DNA of 64,000 nt. Source: Nesterenkonia salmonea (GTDB lineage Bacteria > Actinomycetota > Actinomycetes > Actinomycetales > Micrococcaceae). The notes beneath the pieces were generated by a model. It saw only the letters and a list, made by a program, of their open reading frames with translations, was not told where the DNA came from and made no database searches. Location: NCBI RefSeq assembly GCF_005771525.1, contig NZ_VAVZ01000015.1, forward strand, positions 1-64,000. Reading direction: 5' to 3'. Below are positions 28,838 to 40,927 of the stretch, piece after piece; the first letter of the stretch is position 1, and every line of letters starts with the position of its first letter. The translations under genes and the position numbers were made by a program.

Positions 28838-31378
28838 ATGGCTCGCCGCCCTGCCGCCGCTGCGCCCGCTACACCTCCGGAAAACATCACCGATATCGAT
28901 GTCTCCTCCGAGATGGAAACCTCATTCTTGGAGTACGCCTACTCGGTGATCTACTCCCGGGCGCTCCCAGATGCCCGCGACGGACTGAAGCCCGTCCAGC
29001 GACGCATCCTCTACATGATGGCGCAAATGGGACTGCGCCCAGAGAAGGGCCACGTCAAGTCCGCACGAGTGGTCGGCGAAGTCATGGGCAAGCTGCACCC
29101 GCATGGCGACTCGGCCATCTACGACGCCCTGGTGCGCATGGCTCAGTCGTGGGCGCTGCGACTGCCCCTGGTAGACGGCCACGGCAATTTCGGTTCACTG
29201 GACGACGGTCCGGCAGCGCCGCGCTATACCGAGGCGCGCATGGCACAGGCTGCCCTGGCTATGACCGCGGACCTCGATGAAGATGTCGTCGACTTTGAAC
29301 CGAACTACGACAACCAGTTCATGCAGCCAAAAGTGCTGCCCTCAGCGTTTCCCAATCTCCTGGTCAACGGTGCCTCAGGTATCGCGGTCGGCATGGCGAC
29401 CAACATGGCACCGCATAATCTGCGTGAAGTGGTCAGCGGGGCCCGCCATCTGATCATGCACCCAGACGCCAGCCTTGAAGACATCATGACCCACATACCG
29501 GGTCCTGATATGCCGTCGGGTGGCCGGATTTCCGGTCTCGAGGGGGTCTATGAGGCGTACCGGACTGGCCGCGGCAGCTTCAAGATTCGAGCTAAGGCGA
29601 GCATCGAGCAGGTCAGCGCGCGCCGCAATGGCATTGTGATCACTGAGCTGCCCTACATGGTCGGTCCCGAGAGCATCATCGCCAAGACCAAGGAAGCCGT
29701 TCAGTCCAAGAAACTGGCGGGAATTTCTGATGTGCTGGATCTGACCGATCGCAAGCACGGCACCCGGATGGTCATCGAGCTGAAAGCCGGTTTCGATCCG
29801 CACGCCGTCCTGGCTCAGCTGTACAAGCACACGCCCTTAGAAACTAACTTCGGAATCAACAACGTCGCCCTGGTCAACGATCAGCCGCGCACCTTGGGAC
29901 TCTTAGAGCTTCTCCACGTCTACGTAGATCACCGAATCGACGTTGTACGCCGCCGAACGACTCATCGGCTCGGAAAACGTCAGCATCGCCTCCATCTGGT
30001 CGAGGGCCTGCTGATTGCCATACTCGACATTGATGAAGTCATTCAGATCATTCGGGCAGCTGACAACTCAGCCGCCGCACGAACTCGCCTGATGTCGATC
30101 TTTGATCTTTCAGAGCTGCAGGCCGAGCACATTCTGGAGCTTCGGCTCCGTCAGCTGACTCGCTACTCCACCCTCGACCTTGAGCAGGAGAAGCAGAAGC
30201 TCGAGGAGGAGATAGCTGAACTACGCGCCATTCTCGACTCCGACACCCTGCTGCGAACAACAGTCGCAGATGAACTCGCTGATGTTGCAGAGAAATACGG
30301 CGACGACCGTCGGACTGAGCTTATTGACGTCGAGCAGACACCCGCTGCGGCCAAAGCGTCGGCGCCCGCCTCTGGAGGCAAAGACGCCGTGTCCTCCGGC
30401 TCACTCGAGATCCCAGACGTGCCCTGCTGGGTAGTGCTCTCTGACTCAGGGATGCTGGCCCGCACCACTGACCGGTCCTCGCTGCTGCACCCCTCCCGGC
30501 GGCGCAGACACGATGTTCTGCGTTCGCTAGTGGCCACAACAGCTCGAGGTGAGATTGGGGCAGTCACCAGCCATGGCCGAATGATTCGCGTGCCGGTGAT
30601 AGAGATGCCCGCAGTGGAGATCGCTGGAGGATCGGTCAACCTCAACCAGGGTGGCAAAGTCAAGGACTTTATGACCGGCGCATTGCAACTGGAGAAAAAA
30701 GAACAGCTCATAAGCTTCGTTCCGCTGGATCAGGTGATTGCCCTCGCCACTGCTGCTGGTCGGGTCAAGCGCGTCAATCCCGACTATCCGTTGAACCGAG
30801 ACCATTGGGAGATCATCACTCTGAAGGAGAAGGACCACATTATCGGAGCCTCAGCTGCAGCTGAAGACGACGATCAATTGGTGTTCATCTCTCGCTCCGC
30901 CCAACTGCTGCGCTACGACGCATCCAGCGTCCGGCCTCAGGGGCGCACCGGCACAGGCGTGGCCGGGATGAAACTTGCCGCTGATGACACGGTCCTGAGC
31001 TTCAGTGTCATTCCTGCATCTGCTCACGACGCACCTGCTGCTGCCGTGGTTGTGACATGCTCCGCTGGCGACGAGACCCTCGATGGTCTCGGCTACGCCA
31101 GTGTGAAGGTGACCGATGTGGACGAGTTCCCTGCTAAAGGCCGCGCCACCGGTGGAGTACGTGCCCACCGTTTTCTTCGAGGTGAGGATCATCTGACTTT
31201 GGGGGCCGCCGTGCTGGCACCAGCCCTGGCAGCTGATCGTCGCGGTGCCGCGCGCACTCTGCCCACAGAGCTGATCCGGCGTGACGGCTCGGGTCTGCCT
31301 GTTGAGCAGCCCGTTGAAGCGGTCGCTTCCAGCCCAGAGGCCATGAGCCGTGCCGCACTGGCCCTTCTGCCCAACTGA
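28838..31378 (+). CDS. parC: DNA topoisomerase IV subunit A (ParC-type)
   Basis: 846 residues of the type IIA topoisomerase A family. The breakage-reunion domain has SRALPDARDGLKPVQRR, GKLHPHGDSAIYDALVRMAQ (quinolone region) and the catalytic Tyr in APRYTEARM. A coiled-coil tower follows, and a C-terminal beta-pinwheel begins near residue 530. The gyrase-specific GyrA box (QRRGGKG) is missing; a degenerate NLNQGGKVKDF stands there, favouring ParC over GyrA. It decatenates daughter chromosomes with ParE, which is not in this window. It is divergent from the GNAT gene with 60 bases between, so both promoters sit in that gap. Confidence 0.88.
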   Translation: MARRPAAAAPATPPENITDIDVSSEMETSFLEYAYSVIYSRALPDARDGLKPVQRRILYMMAQMGLRPEKGHVKSARVVGEVMGKLHPHGDSAIYDALVRMAQSWALRLPLVDGHGNFGSLDDGPAAPRYTEARMAQAALAMTADLDEDVVDFEPNYDNQFMQPKVLPSAFPNLLVNGASGIAVGMATNMAPHNLREVVSGARHLIMHPDASLEDIMTHIPGPDMPSGGRISGLEGVYEAYRTGRGSFKIRAKASIEQVSARRNGIVITELPYMVGPESIIAKTKEAVQSKKLAGISDVLDLTDRKHGTRMVIELKAGFDPHAVLAQLYKHTPLETNFGINNVALVNDQPRTLGLLELLHVYVDHRIDVVRRRTTHRLGKRQHRLHLVEGLLIAILDIDEVIQIIRAADNSAAARTRLMSIFDLSELQAEHILELRLRQLTRYSTLDLEQEKQKLEEEIAELRAILDSDTLLRTTVADELADVAEKYGDDRRTELIDVEQTPAAAKASAPASGGKDAVSSGSLEIPDVPCWVVLSDSGMLARTTDRSSLLHPSRRRRHDVLRSLVATTARGEIGAVTSHGRMIRVPVIEMPAVEIAGGSVNLNQGGKVKDFMTGALQLEKKEQLISFVPLDQVIALATAAGRVKRVNPDYPLNRDHWEIITLKEKDHIIGASAAAEDDDQLVFISRSAQLLRYDASSVRPQGRTGTGVAGMKLAADDTVLSFSVIPASAHDAPAAAVVVTCSAGDETLDGLGYASVKVTDVDEFPAKGRATGGVRAHRFLRGEDHLTLGAAVLAPALAADRRGAARTLPTELIRRDGSGLPVEQPVEAVASSPEAMSRAALALLPN

Positions 31379-31398
31379 GCCACGACACGATGCAACAC

Positions 31399-31415
31399 TT
31401 CTACGGCTTGTAGAA
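31399..31415. promoter_or_regulatory. BlaI-type operator, site 1 (autoregulatory)
   Basis: A perfect 6-bp dyad TTCTAC-GGCTT-GTAGAA lies 62 bases before the blaI-like start. A possible promoter follows directly (TTGCTC at 31418, 17-base spacer, TAGAGA at 31441). The dyad resembles known BlaI operators built on TACTAC/GTAGTA and recurs at two other promoters in this window. Confidence 0.75.
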
Positions 31416-31476
31416 AGTTGCTCCGGATCAGAGTATCTTATAGAGATAACTATCCTGCCTAGAAGGAGCAACCAGC

Positions 31477-31815
31477 ATGGCTTCACTCGGTGAGCTTGAG
31501 CGTTCAGTCATGACTCTGCTGTGGGACTCAGAGCATCCGCTGAGCGCCAATGAAGTGTGTGAGCAGCTAGACGAGGACTTGGCCGTCACCACAGTCTTGA
31601 CCGTGCTTGCCCGGCTGGAGAAGAAGGGTATGGTGCTGCGCGAACGGTCCTCCCGGCCCCACCGCTATGCCGCGGTTGCCTCCCGTGAAGAGCACACCGT
31701 AGAGATGCTCAACGAGGTACTCGGTACGGTTCCCGATCGCGAGGCAGTTCTTGCGCGGTTCATCGGAAGTGTCTCAGAATCTGAGGCCGCCGCACTGCGC
31801 CGCATCCTCGGCTGA
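31477..31815 (+). CDS. BlaI/MecI/CopY-family transcriptional repressor
   Basis: 112 residues, the usual length of mycobacterial-type BlaI. The N-terminal winged helix has LGELERSVMTLLWDSEHPLSANEVCEQL and TTVLTVLARLEKKGMVLRERSSRPHRYAAV; a short C-terminal dimerisation helix region follows. Such repressors bind a dyad and are released when a partner membrane protease of the BlaR1/M56 type cleaves them. That partner gene follows after 37 bases. AAGGAG lies 8 bases before the ATG. Dyads here and at the SURF1 and ctaA operons suggest its regulon. No beta-lactamase gene is nearby. Confidence 0.93.
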   Translation: MASLGELERSVMTLLWDSEHPLSANEVCEQLDEDLAVTTVLTVLARLEKKGMVLRERSSRPHRYAAVASREEHTVEMLNEVLGTVPDREAVLARFIGSVSESEAAALRRILG

Positions 31816-31840
31816 GGTGTGTTGATCCGGTCCCGCCAAA

Positions 31841-31846
31841 TAGACT
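31841..31846 (+). promoter_or_regulatory. Possible internal -10 before the M56 peptidase gene
   Basis: TAGACT lies 6 bases before the GTG at 31853, the leaderless spacing seen elsewhere in this window. It lies in the 37-base gap between the repressor and protease genes, so the protease could also be made from its own transcript. No convincing -35 was found. Confidence 0.4.
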
Positions 31847-31852
31847 GGTGAG

Positions 31853-32830
31853 GTGGAATTTCTCGCCCTGTTTCTTGCGGCCCTGGCCGTGTTGTTGGCT
31901 ATACCTGTGCCGAAGATTCTCCACACGGCTTCTTTCCGTGGGCGTTCACCCTGGGCCGCTATGGTCTTGTGGCAGGCGATCGCCCTAGCCGGTGGTCTAT
32001 CCATGGTGGGTGCACCGATCGTTTATGGGTTATCCCCATTCGGCGACAGCCTCCCACATGCTCTCAGCTCCGCGGTGCAACTCACGCTGAGTGAAGACTA
32101 CGAAACGCTGGGTCAGTTGGAGGTACATCCCTGGCATATCTTCGCTCTGTGCCTGGGGCTTTTTTTGGGGGGACATCTTCTGCTCACCCTGGCTCGCACC
32201 TACTTCCGTGTGCTGGGTGCTCGCCGTCGGCACCGACAACTGGTAGACCTGCTCTCCACTCCCCTGCCGAACACCGTCGACGACGCTGATACCCAGGTGA
32301 TCGAGCATGAGACGCCCCTGGCTTACTGTCTCCCGGGACGCACAAACGCCAGTTCCGTAACGGTGCTGTCCCGAGGGCTGCTCAACACGCTGAGCCAACC
32401 GGAGTTGGGGGCCGTGGTAGCCCATGAGCAGACCCATTTGAGGCAGCGGCACCATCTGCTCACCATGGCGTTCGAAGCCTGGTACCGCGCACTGCCTTGG
32501 CTTCCCACGAATCGCTACGGACGAGACGCCGTCCTGGAGCTCACTGAGATGCTCGCCGATGATGGGGCGTTGACCCGGTATTCTCCAGAGACGTTGCTGC
32601 GGTCTCTAGCCCTGAGCTCAGCTCAGACGCCACCCCATGATGATGGTCCAGCCAGCGCACCTCAACTCGACAACGACGTACCTGGAACATCTAATACGCT
32701 CATTACAGGTGCCCGTCTCCAGCGGCTCCTCGCGCCCAAGGAACCGCTGGGAAAACTAGCTGTGCTCGGCGTTGTGGCCGGATCAGCGGCGCTCCTGGCC
32801 GTTCCGACGGGGCTGCTTCTGCTCAGCTAG
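31853..32830 (+). CDS. M56-family membrane metallopeptidase (BlaR1-like)
   Basis: 325 residues from GTG. Several hydrophobic segments are visible (FLALFLAALAVLLAIPV, MVLWQAIALAGGLSMVGAPIV, HIFALCLGLFLGGHLLLTLA, and a final LAVLGVVAGSAALLAVPTGLLLL). The zinc motif is AHEQTH (His191, Glu192, His195) on a cytoplasmic loop. The large penicillin-binding sensor domain of true BlaR1 is missing, as in mycobacterial and other actinobacterial M56 partners of BlaI. It probably inactivates the neighbouring repressor by cleavage when a signal arrives. What it senses is unknown; the target operons suggest respiratory-chain status. Confidence 0.9.
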   Translation: MEFLALFLAALAVLLAIPVPKILHTASFRGRSPWAAMVLWQAIALAGGLSMVGAPIVYGLSPFGDSLPHALSSAVQLTLSEDYETLGQLEVHPWHIFALCLGLFLGGHLLLTLARTYFRVLGARRRHRQLVDLLSTPLPNTVDDADTQVIEHETPLAYCLPGRTNASSVTVLSRGLLNTLSQPELGAVVAHEQTHLRQRHHLLTMAFEAWYRALPWLPTNRYGRDAVLELTEMLADDGALTRYSPETLLRSLALSSAQTPPHDDGPASAPQLDNDVPGTSNTLITGARLQRLLAPKEPLGKLAVLGVVAGSAALLAVPTGLLLLS

Positions 32831-32841
32831 GACAAGCTCAA

Positions 32842-33603
32842 TCAGCGCGAGCGGGCTAGGAAATCTTCGGCGCCGCCGACAAGTTCGGTGTGAGCCTGCC
32901 CCAGTCCTGGTTTATTGACCAGCGCTGCGATCTCAGCGGCAAACTCCTCCACGGAATAGAGTTTGCCCGCGGCCTCCCTGCGCGCCTCAATGGCACCGGG
33001 CTCTGCACGGTTGAGCAAGGTCGCCGTAATCGTCCCCTCAATCATGTCTCCCGACACAATGGTGAGGGTGATGCCGAGCTCGTCCAGAGCCGGTGTCATT
33101 GCTCGGAGAGCGTCCTCACCTGCGCGCTTGGAACGAGCCACCGGTTCGTAGGCGTCCATCGTGGACACGTCGTGGATGAAATGTGCCTGATGGCTTGTGA
33201 CAAAGATGATCTGCGAGCCTTTGGGCATGACTTTCATAGCAGCCTGGACCATGTTGACTTGAGCGTCCCGGTTCAAGGTCAGTGCGTAATCTTCACCACG
33301 GTCGGATTCCATACCACCAGACGCGTTGAGAATCAGCAGATCCACGGAGCTGAAGTTCTCGACTGCGGCATCCACGAGAGCCTGTGTGCCCTGTGATTCG
33401 GTGAGGTCGGACTGGACAGCCACGGCCTTGCCGCCAGCTTCCTCGATACCCTTAACCACCTTTTTGGCTCGGGGTGCCTTGGATCGATAATTAACGACGA
33501 CGCCAGCACCCCGTTCGCCGATGAGCTGGGCTGTTGCGGCACCGATTCCCCGGGATGAACCGGTGATGATCGCGCCCTTGCCCTCTAGGTCTTTGTTTGC
33601 CAT
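32842..33603 (-). CDS. SDR-family protein with a non-canonical active site
   Basis: 253 residues from the ATG at 33603 (AAGGAT upstream); the longer frame to 33738 overlaps fabG and is not supported. The cofactor motif is standard (ITGSSRGIGAATAQLIGE) and NLL-type spacing is kept (LLILNASGGME). The usual Ser is replaced in context (IFVTSHQAHFI), and instead of Tyr-x3-Lys the region reads DAYEPVARSKRAGED, where Lys is seven residues after Tyr. It may still bind NAD(P), but catalysis by the normal triad is doubtful. It follows fabG on the same strand with a gap of about 110 bases. The substrate is unknown. Confidence 0.8.
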   Translation of the reverse strand: MANKDLEGKGAIITGSSRGIGAATAQLIGERGAGVVVNYRSKAPRAKKVVKGIEEAGGKAVAVQSDLTESQGTQALVDAAVENFSSVDLLILNASGGMESDRGEDYALTLNRDAQVNMVQAAMKVMPKGSQIIFVTSHQAHFIHDVSTMDAYEPVARSKRAGEDALRAMTPALDELGITLTIVSGDMIEGTITATLLNRAEPGAIEARREAAGKLYSVEEFAAEIAALVNKPGLGQAHTELVGGAEDFLARSR

Positions 33604-33712
33604 GACATCCTTTCTACAGCGTGACTGGCCGAGTACGGCCTTCTGTGCGGCTCGTGAGTGCCGCATCGCGGCAATGCTCGGCCACCCAATGATTCGTGTG
33701 GGGCCGCTGGAG

Positions 33713-34477
<765 letters not shown>

Positions 34478-34518
34478 TTACCGGCTGGTACGCCGCGACC
34501 GCTCATGTTACGTCGCCC

Positions 34519-34547
34519 CTGACAGGCTGTTCTACACCGCGTAGAAT
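34519..34547 (+). promoter_or_regulatory. Promoter of the DUF3099-SURF1 operon
   Basis: CTGACA (34519-34524) and TAGAAT (34542-34547) are separated by exactly 17 bases, a good sigma-A-type promoter. The -10 ends 6 bases before the ATG at 34554, so the transcript would start at or next to the start codon (leaderless). The BlaI-type dyad fills the spacer and covers most of the -10. Confidence 0.7.
34530..34546. promoter_or_regulatory. BlaI-type operator, site 2 (SURF1 operon)
   Basis: A perfect dyad TTCTAC-ACCGC-GTAGAA with the same arms and the same 5-base centre length as sites 1 and 3. Its right arm overlaps the -10 box TAGAAT, so a bound repressor would block RNA polymerase directly. Confidence 0.75.
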
Positions 34548-34553
34548 GAAGTG

Positions 34554-34976
34554 ATGACCAATCCGGTCCATTCCATCACCGACGCTCCGCTGAAGCACAG
34601 CGTGGAGCAGCGGGCCCGCATGATTCGCTACACCGTAGCGATGTCGATTCGCATTGTCTGCTTCATCCTCGCTGCAGTGGTCGGGATGGTCTGGCAGAGT
34701 TGGTGGGCGATTGTCTTCGTCGTGGCCGCTGTGGTTCTGCCGTACCTAGCTGTGATCGATGCCAACGCCGGTGGCGACCGCTATATGGCCAGGCGTGAAG
34801 CTGAGGGCCTGGAACGGCATAACATTCTCTCAGATGGGGATGACGACCTCCCCGACGAACCCCTCCAGTGGTGGGAAGAAGAGGATGAATCCCCCACACC
34901 TCCCAGCAATGGCAGCCCAGCCGTCATTTCAGGTGAACTCGACGGCGACGACGCCGATGAGGAGGAACCGGGCTGA
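34554..34976 (+). CDS. DUF3099 membrane protein
   Basis: 140 residues from the ATG at 34554 (a GTG one codon earlier is possible). HSITDAPLKHSVEQRARMIRYTVAMSIRIVCFIL leads into two close transmembrane helices (RIVCFILAAVVGMVWQSW and AIVFVVAAVVLPYLAVI), then an acidic, Pro-rich cytoplasmic tail. This is the DUF3099 pattern of Actinobacteria; the role is unknown. It is first in an operon with a small Cys/His protein and SURF1, so a link to cytochrome oxidase biogenesis is a reasonable guess from context. Confidence 0.88.
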   Translation: MTNPVHSITDAPLKHSVEQRARMIRYTVAMSIRIVCFILAAVVGMVWQSWWAIVFVVAAVVLPYLAVIDANAGGDRYMARREAEGLERHNILSDGDDDLPDEPLQWWEEEDESPTPPSNGSPAVISGELDGDDADEEEPG

Positions 34977-35233
34977 TGGACCTCTTGGGTGCCCTCAGCT
35001 CTGATCATGAGGGACCAGACGTTCCACCGTGCTCACGTAAGGGGTGCACCGCTCATGCCGCATGGCAGGTGAAGTGGAACAACCCCAAGATCCACCCCCC
35101 AGAACGGCGCAAGGTGTGGTTGGCGTGCGACGACCACCGCGAGTGGCTGGAGAACTTCCTCAAAGCTCGTCTTTTCTGGCGCAGCACTGAACCTATGAAC
35201 ACCACCGCCGGAGAAACTGAGGTACGTCTGTGA
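34976..35233 (+). CDS. Small Cys/His protein between DUF3099 and SURF1
   Basis: 85 residues, starting inside the DUF3099 stop (TGATG) and ending inside the SURF1 start (GTGA). PPCSRKGCTAHAAWQVKW is followed by VWLACDDHREWLENFL and an aromatic FLKARLFW. The Cys-x4-Cys and Cys-x2-His pairs look like a small zinc- or copper-binding site. I do not recognise a named family with a known function. The tight coupling to SURF1 suggests a part in oxidase maturation, perhaps metal or haem handling; this is inference from position. Confidence 0.75.
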   Translation: MDLLGALSSDHEGPDVPPCSRKGCTAHAAWQVKWNNPKIHPPERRKVWLACDDHREWLENFLKARLFWRSTEPMNTTAGETEVRL

Positions 35234-36136
35234 AGCAGCGTTACTCTTTCCTCCTGTCTCCCTCATGGTTGGGATGGCTCGCGATCTGCGTTCTTTTCTG
35301 CATCGCCTGCTACATGCTCGGGCAATGGCAGCTGGACCGCCGCGAAGGTGCCTTGGAGGAGATCAATCGCGTGGTCTCAAACTATGACGAAGACCCCGTC
35401 TCCTACACCGAAGCGAGGAACCTCTTCGCAGAGGGCGACCCGAGTGACGAGTGGACGGTCGTGGAGCTGCGCGGAGAGTACCTGTCCGATGACTCGTTGC
35501 TGGTGCGCAATCGTGGTCATGGCGGCCAGGTGGGTTATGAGCAGCTGGTGCCATTCCGGGACGCCCCGACAGGAGACGTCGTCGTCGTGTCCCGCGGTTG
35601 GCTGCCCACATCGAGCGCAGACGGCTCAGTTCCTGAGTTCAACCCGGAACCGCCTGGTAGAGACGTTGAGGTCGTTGCGCGCATGAAGCCGGCGGAGCCA
35701 GATATTGACCGTGGTGCACCGGAAGGCCAGCTAGCGTCGATTGACCTCGCGGAGTATCAGGAACACGTGAGCTACGAGATTGTTGAAGGAGCCTACGCCC
35801 GCATGGCGGAGGAATCACCTGAACCGGCTGAGGCACCTTACCAATTGGCACGACCAAGCCTTGATGAAGGACCGCACCTCAGCTACTCGATGCAGTGGGT
35901 GGCTTTCGGGCTGCTCAGCTTTGTGGGCTGGGGCTACGCGGCCCGCGTGCACCGCCGCAATCTGGACCTTGAAGAGCTCGACGACGCTGTGGATACCAGC
36001 ACTAGTGAGCCTCTCGGTTCGGCAGATCCTCGACTGGAAAAACTCGAGCGCAAGAGGCGTGCCAAGGAGCTGAGGCGCCGCCAAACGGGCCGCTACTCAG
36101 ACGAAGATGCTGAAGATGCCTGGGTCGATCAACGAC

Positions 36137-36150
<14 letters not shown>
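35230..36150 (+). CDS. SURF1-family cytochrome oxidase assembly protein
   Basis: 306 residues. It has the SURF1 layout of an N-terminal transmembrane helix (WLGWLAICVLFCIACYMLGQWQL), an external domain, and a C-terminal helix (SMQWVAFGLLSFVGWGYAA). Conserved pieces are GQWQLDRR, EYLSDDSLLVRNRGH, VVVSRGWLPT and LSYSMQWVAFG. SURF1 proteins help insert haem a into subunit I of aa3-type cytochrome oxidase. The tail is charged and cytoplasmic. GTG start, coupled to the preceding gene. Its 3' end overlaps that of the convergent ABC-F gene by 14 bases. Confidence 0.93.
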
Positions 36151-37735
<1,585 letters not shown>

Positions 37736-37771
37736 CGGTGAAATTCCCTTAAGACAAATTGATAATGATGG

Positions 37772-37809
37772 GTGGGCGACCACAACAGTTTAACGATGTG
37801 GCCGCCCAC
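37772..37809 (-). terminator. Hairpin at the end of the suf operon
   Basis: GTGGGCGACCACA (37772-37784) and TGTGGCCGCCCAC (37797-37809) form a 13-bp stem with one mismatch and a 12-base loop, followed on the minus strand by a T/A-rich stretch. It lies between the sufT stop and the ABC-F start, so it could end suf transcription and insulate the ABC-F gene. The rest of the gap up to 37965 shows nothing else. Confidence 0.6.
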
Positions 37810-37965
37810 TGCATGAGTTGCACAGGCAGGATGATAGTGCCCACAAACGCTCACGTGGTGAAACACGGACACTCGCCGTGGCTGGGCCATGAAGGTGAAG
37901 AGCCGCACCGGAACCAACCGGTGAGCGACTCTGCACCTTGGCCGCTTGAGTGGTGAGTGGTCCTG

Positions 37966-38295
37966 TCAGATATTGAAGCCGAGGGCGCGCATCTGCTCTT
38001 TGCCGTCGTCAGTGATCTTTTCGGGACCCCATGGTGGCATCCATACCCAGTTGAGTCGCCATTCATCAACCATGGTGCCGACGTGCTGTCCGACCTGCTC
38101 TTCGAGCACGTCGGTGAGCGGGCACGCCGCTGTAGTCAGCGTCATGTCAATGATCAGAGCACCGTCGTCCTCATAGCGCAGTCCGTAGAGCAAGCCGAGG
38201 TCAACAATATTGATGCCCAATTCTGGGTCAATCACTTCCTTGAGTGCCTCTTCGACATCCTCAAGGGGTGTTTGAGTGGTGGTGGTTTCGCTCAT
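37966..38295 (-). CDS. sufT: SufT-type Fe-S assembly factor (DUF59/MIP18 family)
   Basis: 109 residues. DUF59 motifs are VEEALKEVIDPELGINIVDLGLLYGL and MTLTTAACPLTDVLEEQV, the second with the conserved Cys. Ends WGPEKITDDGKEQMRALGFNI, the typical 'WGP..M..ALGF' tail. Members help mature Fe-S proteins, especially under iron or oxidative stress. It is the last gene of sufRBDCSUT, 51 bases after sufU. Confidence 0.93.
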   Translation of the reverse strand: MSETTTTQTPLEDVEEALKEVIDPELGINIVDLGLLYGLRYEDDGALIIDMTLTTAACPLTDVLEEQVGQHVGTMVDEWRLNWVWMPPWGPEKITDDGKEQMRALGFNI

Positions 38296-38346
38296 CGGTT
38301 CTTCCTTCCCGTTGTGTCTACGGGCATAACGTTGTGGTGGTCTCCA

Positions 38347-40099
<1,753 letters not shown>

Positions 40100-40109
40100 T
40101 TACGTGTCT

Positions 40110-40877
40110 TCAGACTGCCGCCGCAGCGGGTGTGAGGAACCGGTCATAACCATTGGCCTCGAGCTCATCGGCCAGCTCTGGCCCGCCCTGCTCTGCGACC
40201 TTCCCATCCACGAAAACGTGAACGAAGCTTGGCTTGATGTAGTTCAGAATCCGCGTGTAGTGGGTGATGAGCAGGGTGCCCATCCCGTTCTCCTCATGCG
40301 CACGATTAACGCCCTCGGAGACCACACGCAGTGCGTCGATGTCGAGACCGGAGTCTGTTTCGTCTAAGATGGCGAACTTCGGCTTGAAGAGTTCAAGCTG
40401 CAAGATTTCGACACGCTTCTTCTCACCGCCGGAGAAGCCCTCATTGACGTTGCGGTTAGCGAAGTCAGCGTCGATGCGCAGCTTCTCCATCGCGTTCTTC
40501 ACCTCTTTGGTCCATGTGCGCAGCTTGGGTGCTTCGCCATCGATGGCTGTCTTAGCGGTGCGCAGGAAGTTGGTCATAGTGACCCCGGGTACCTCGACGG
40601 GGTACTGCATGGCCAAGAAAAGCCCTGCTTGCGCGCGCTCATCAGGTCCCATCTCTAGGACATCCTCGCCATCCAGAAGGATCTCACCCTTGGTGACCTC
40701 GTAGCGTGGGTGGCCGGCGATGGTCGAGGCAAGCGTAGATTTGCCGGAGCCATTTGGCCCCATGATGGCGTGGATTTCGCCTGAGTTGATGGTCAGGGAG
40801 ACACCCTTGAGGATGTCCTTAGTGCCTTGGTCGGTCTCGATGGAGACGTGTAGATCCTTGATCTCGAGAGTAGACAT
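40110..40877 (-). CDS. sufC: Fe-S assembly ATPase SufC
   Basis: 255 residues, ABC-type ATPase of the SufBCD scaffold. Walker A GPNGSGKSTLASTIAG, signature GFSGGEKKRVEILQL, Walker B FAILDETDSGLDIDAL. The signature and the DETDSGLD Walker B are specific to SufC. ATP hydrolysis drives the change in SufBD that exposes the cluster-building site. It lies 50 bases after sufD. Confidence 0.97.
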   Translation of the reverse strand: MSTLEIKDLHVSIETDQGTKDILKGVSLTINSGEIHAIMGPNGSGKSTLASTIAGHPRYEVTKGEILLDGEDVLEMGPDERAQAGLFLAMQYPVEVPGVTMTNFLRTAKTAIDGEAPKLRTWTKEVKNAMEKLRIDADFANRNVNEGFSGGEKKRVEILQLELFKPKFAILDETDSGLDIDALRVVSEGVNRAHEENGMGTLLITHYTRILNYIKPSFVHVFVDGKVAEQGGPELADELEANGYDRFLTPAAAAV

Positions 40878-40927
40878 ATATTCAGGTCCTTTGCTTGAAA
40901 GTTCTTCGATAAAGACAGTGCGGCGGC

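Noticed and set aside
28838-31378. Gyrase subunit A rather than topoisomerase IV
   Set aside because: The canonical QRRGGKG box is absent, and the gene is not next to gyrB or dnaN; ParC fits better, though not with certainty.
31477-32830. Beta-lactam resistance locus
   Set aside because: Although the pair looks like BlaI/BlaR1, there is no beta-lactamase or PBP2a gene nearby and the M56 protein lacks the penicillin-binding sensor domain.
33604-33625. GTAGAA half-site before the SDR gene at 33603
   Set aside because: The left arm TTCTAC is missing at the required 5-base distance, so it is not a BlaI-type dyad.
37810-37965. Possible small genes in the sufT/ABC-F gap
   Set aside because: Short frames exist on both strands, but none has a ribosome site or recognisable composition, and they cross the operon hairpin or run into sufT.
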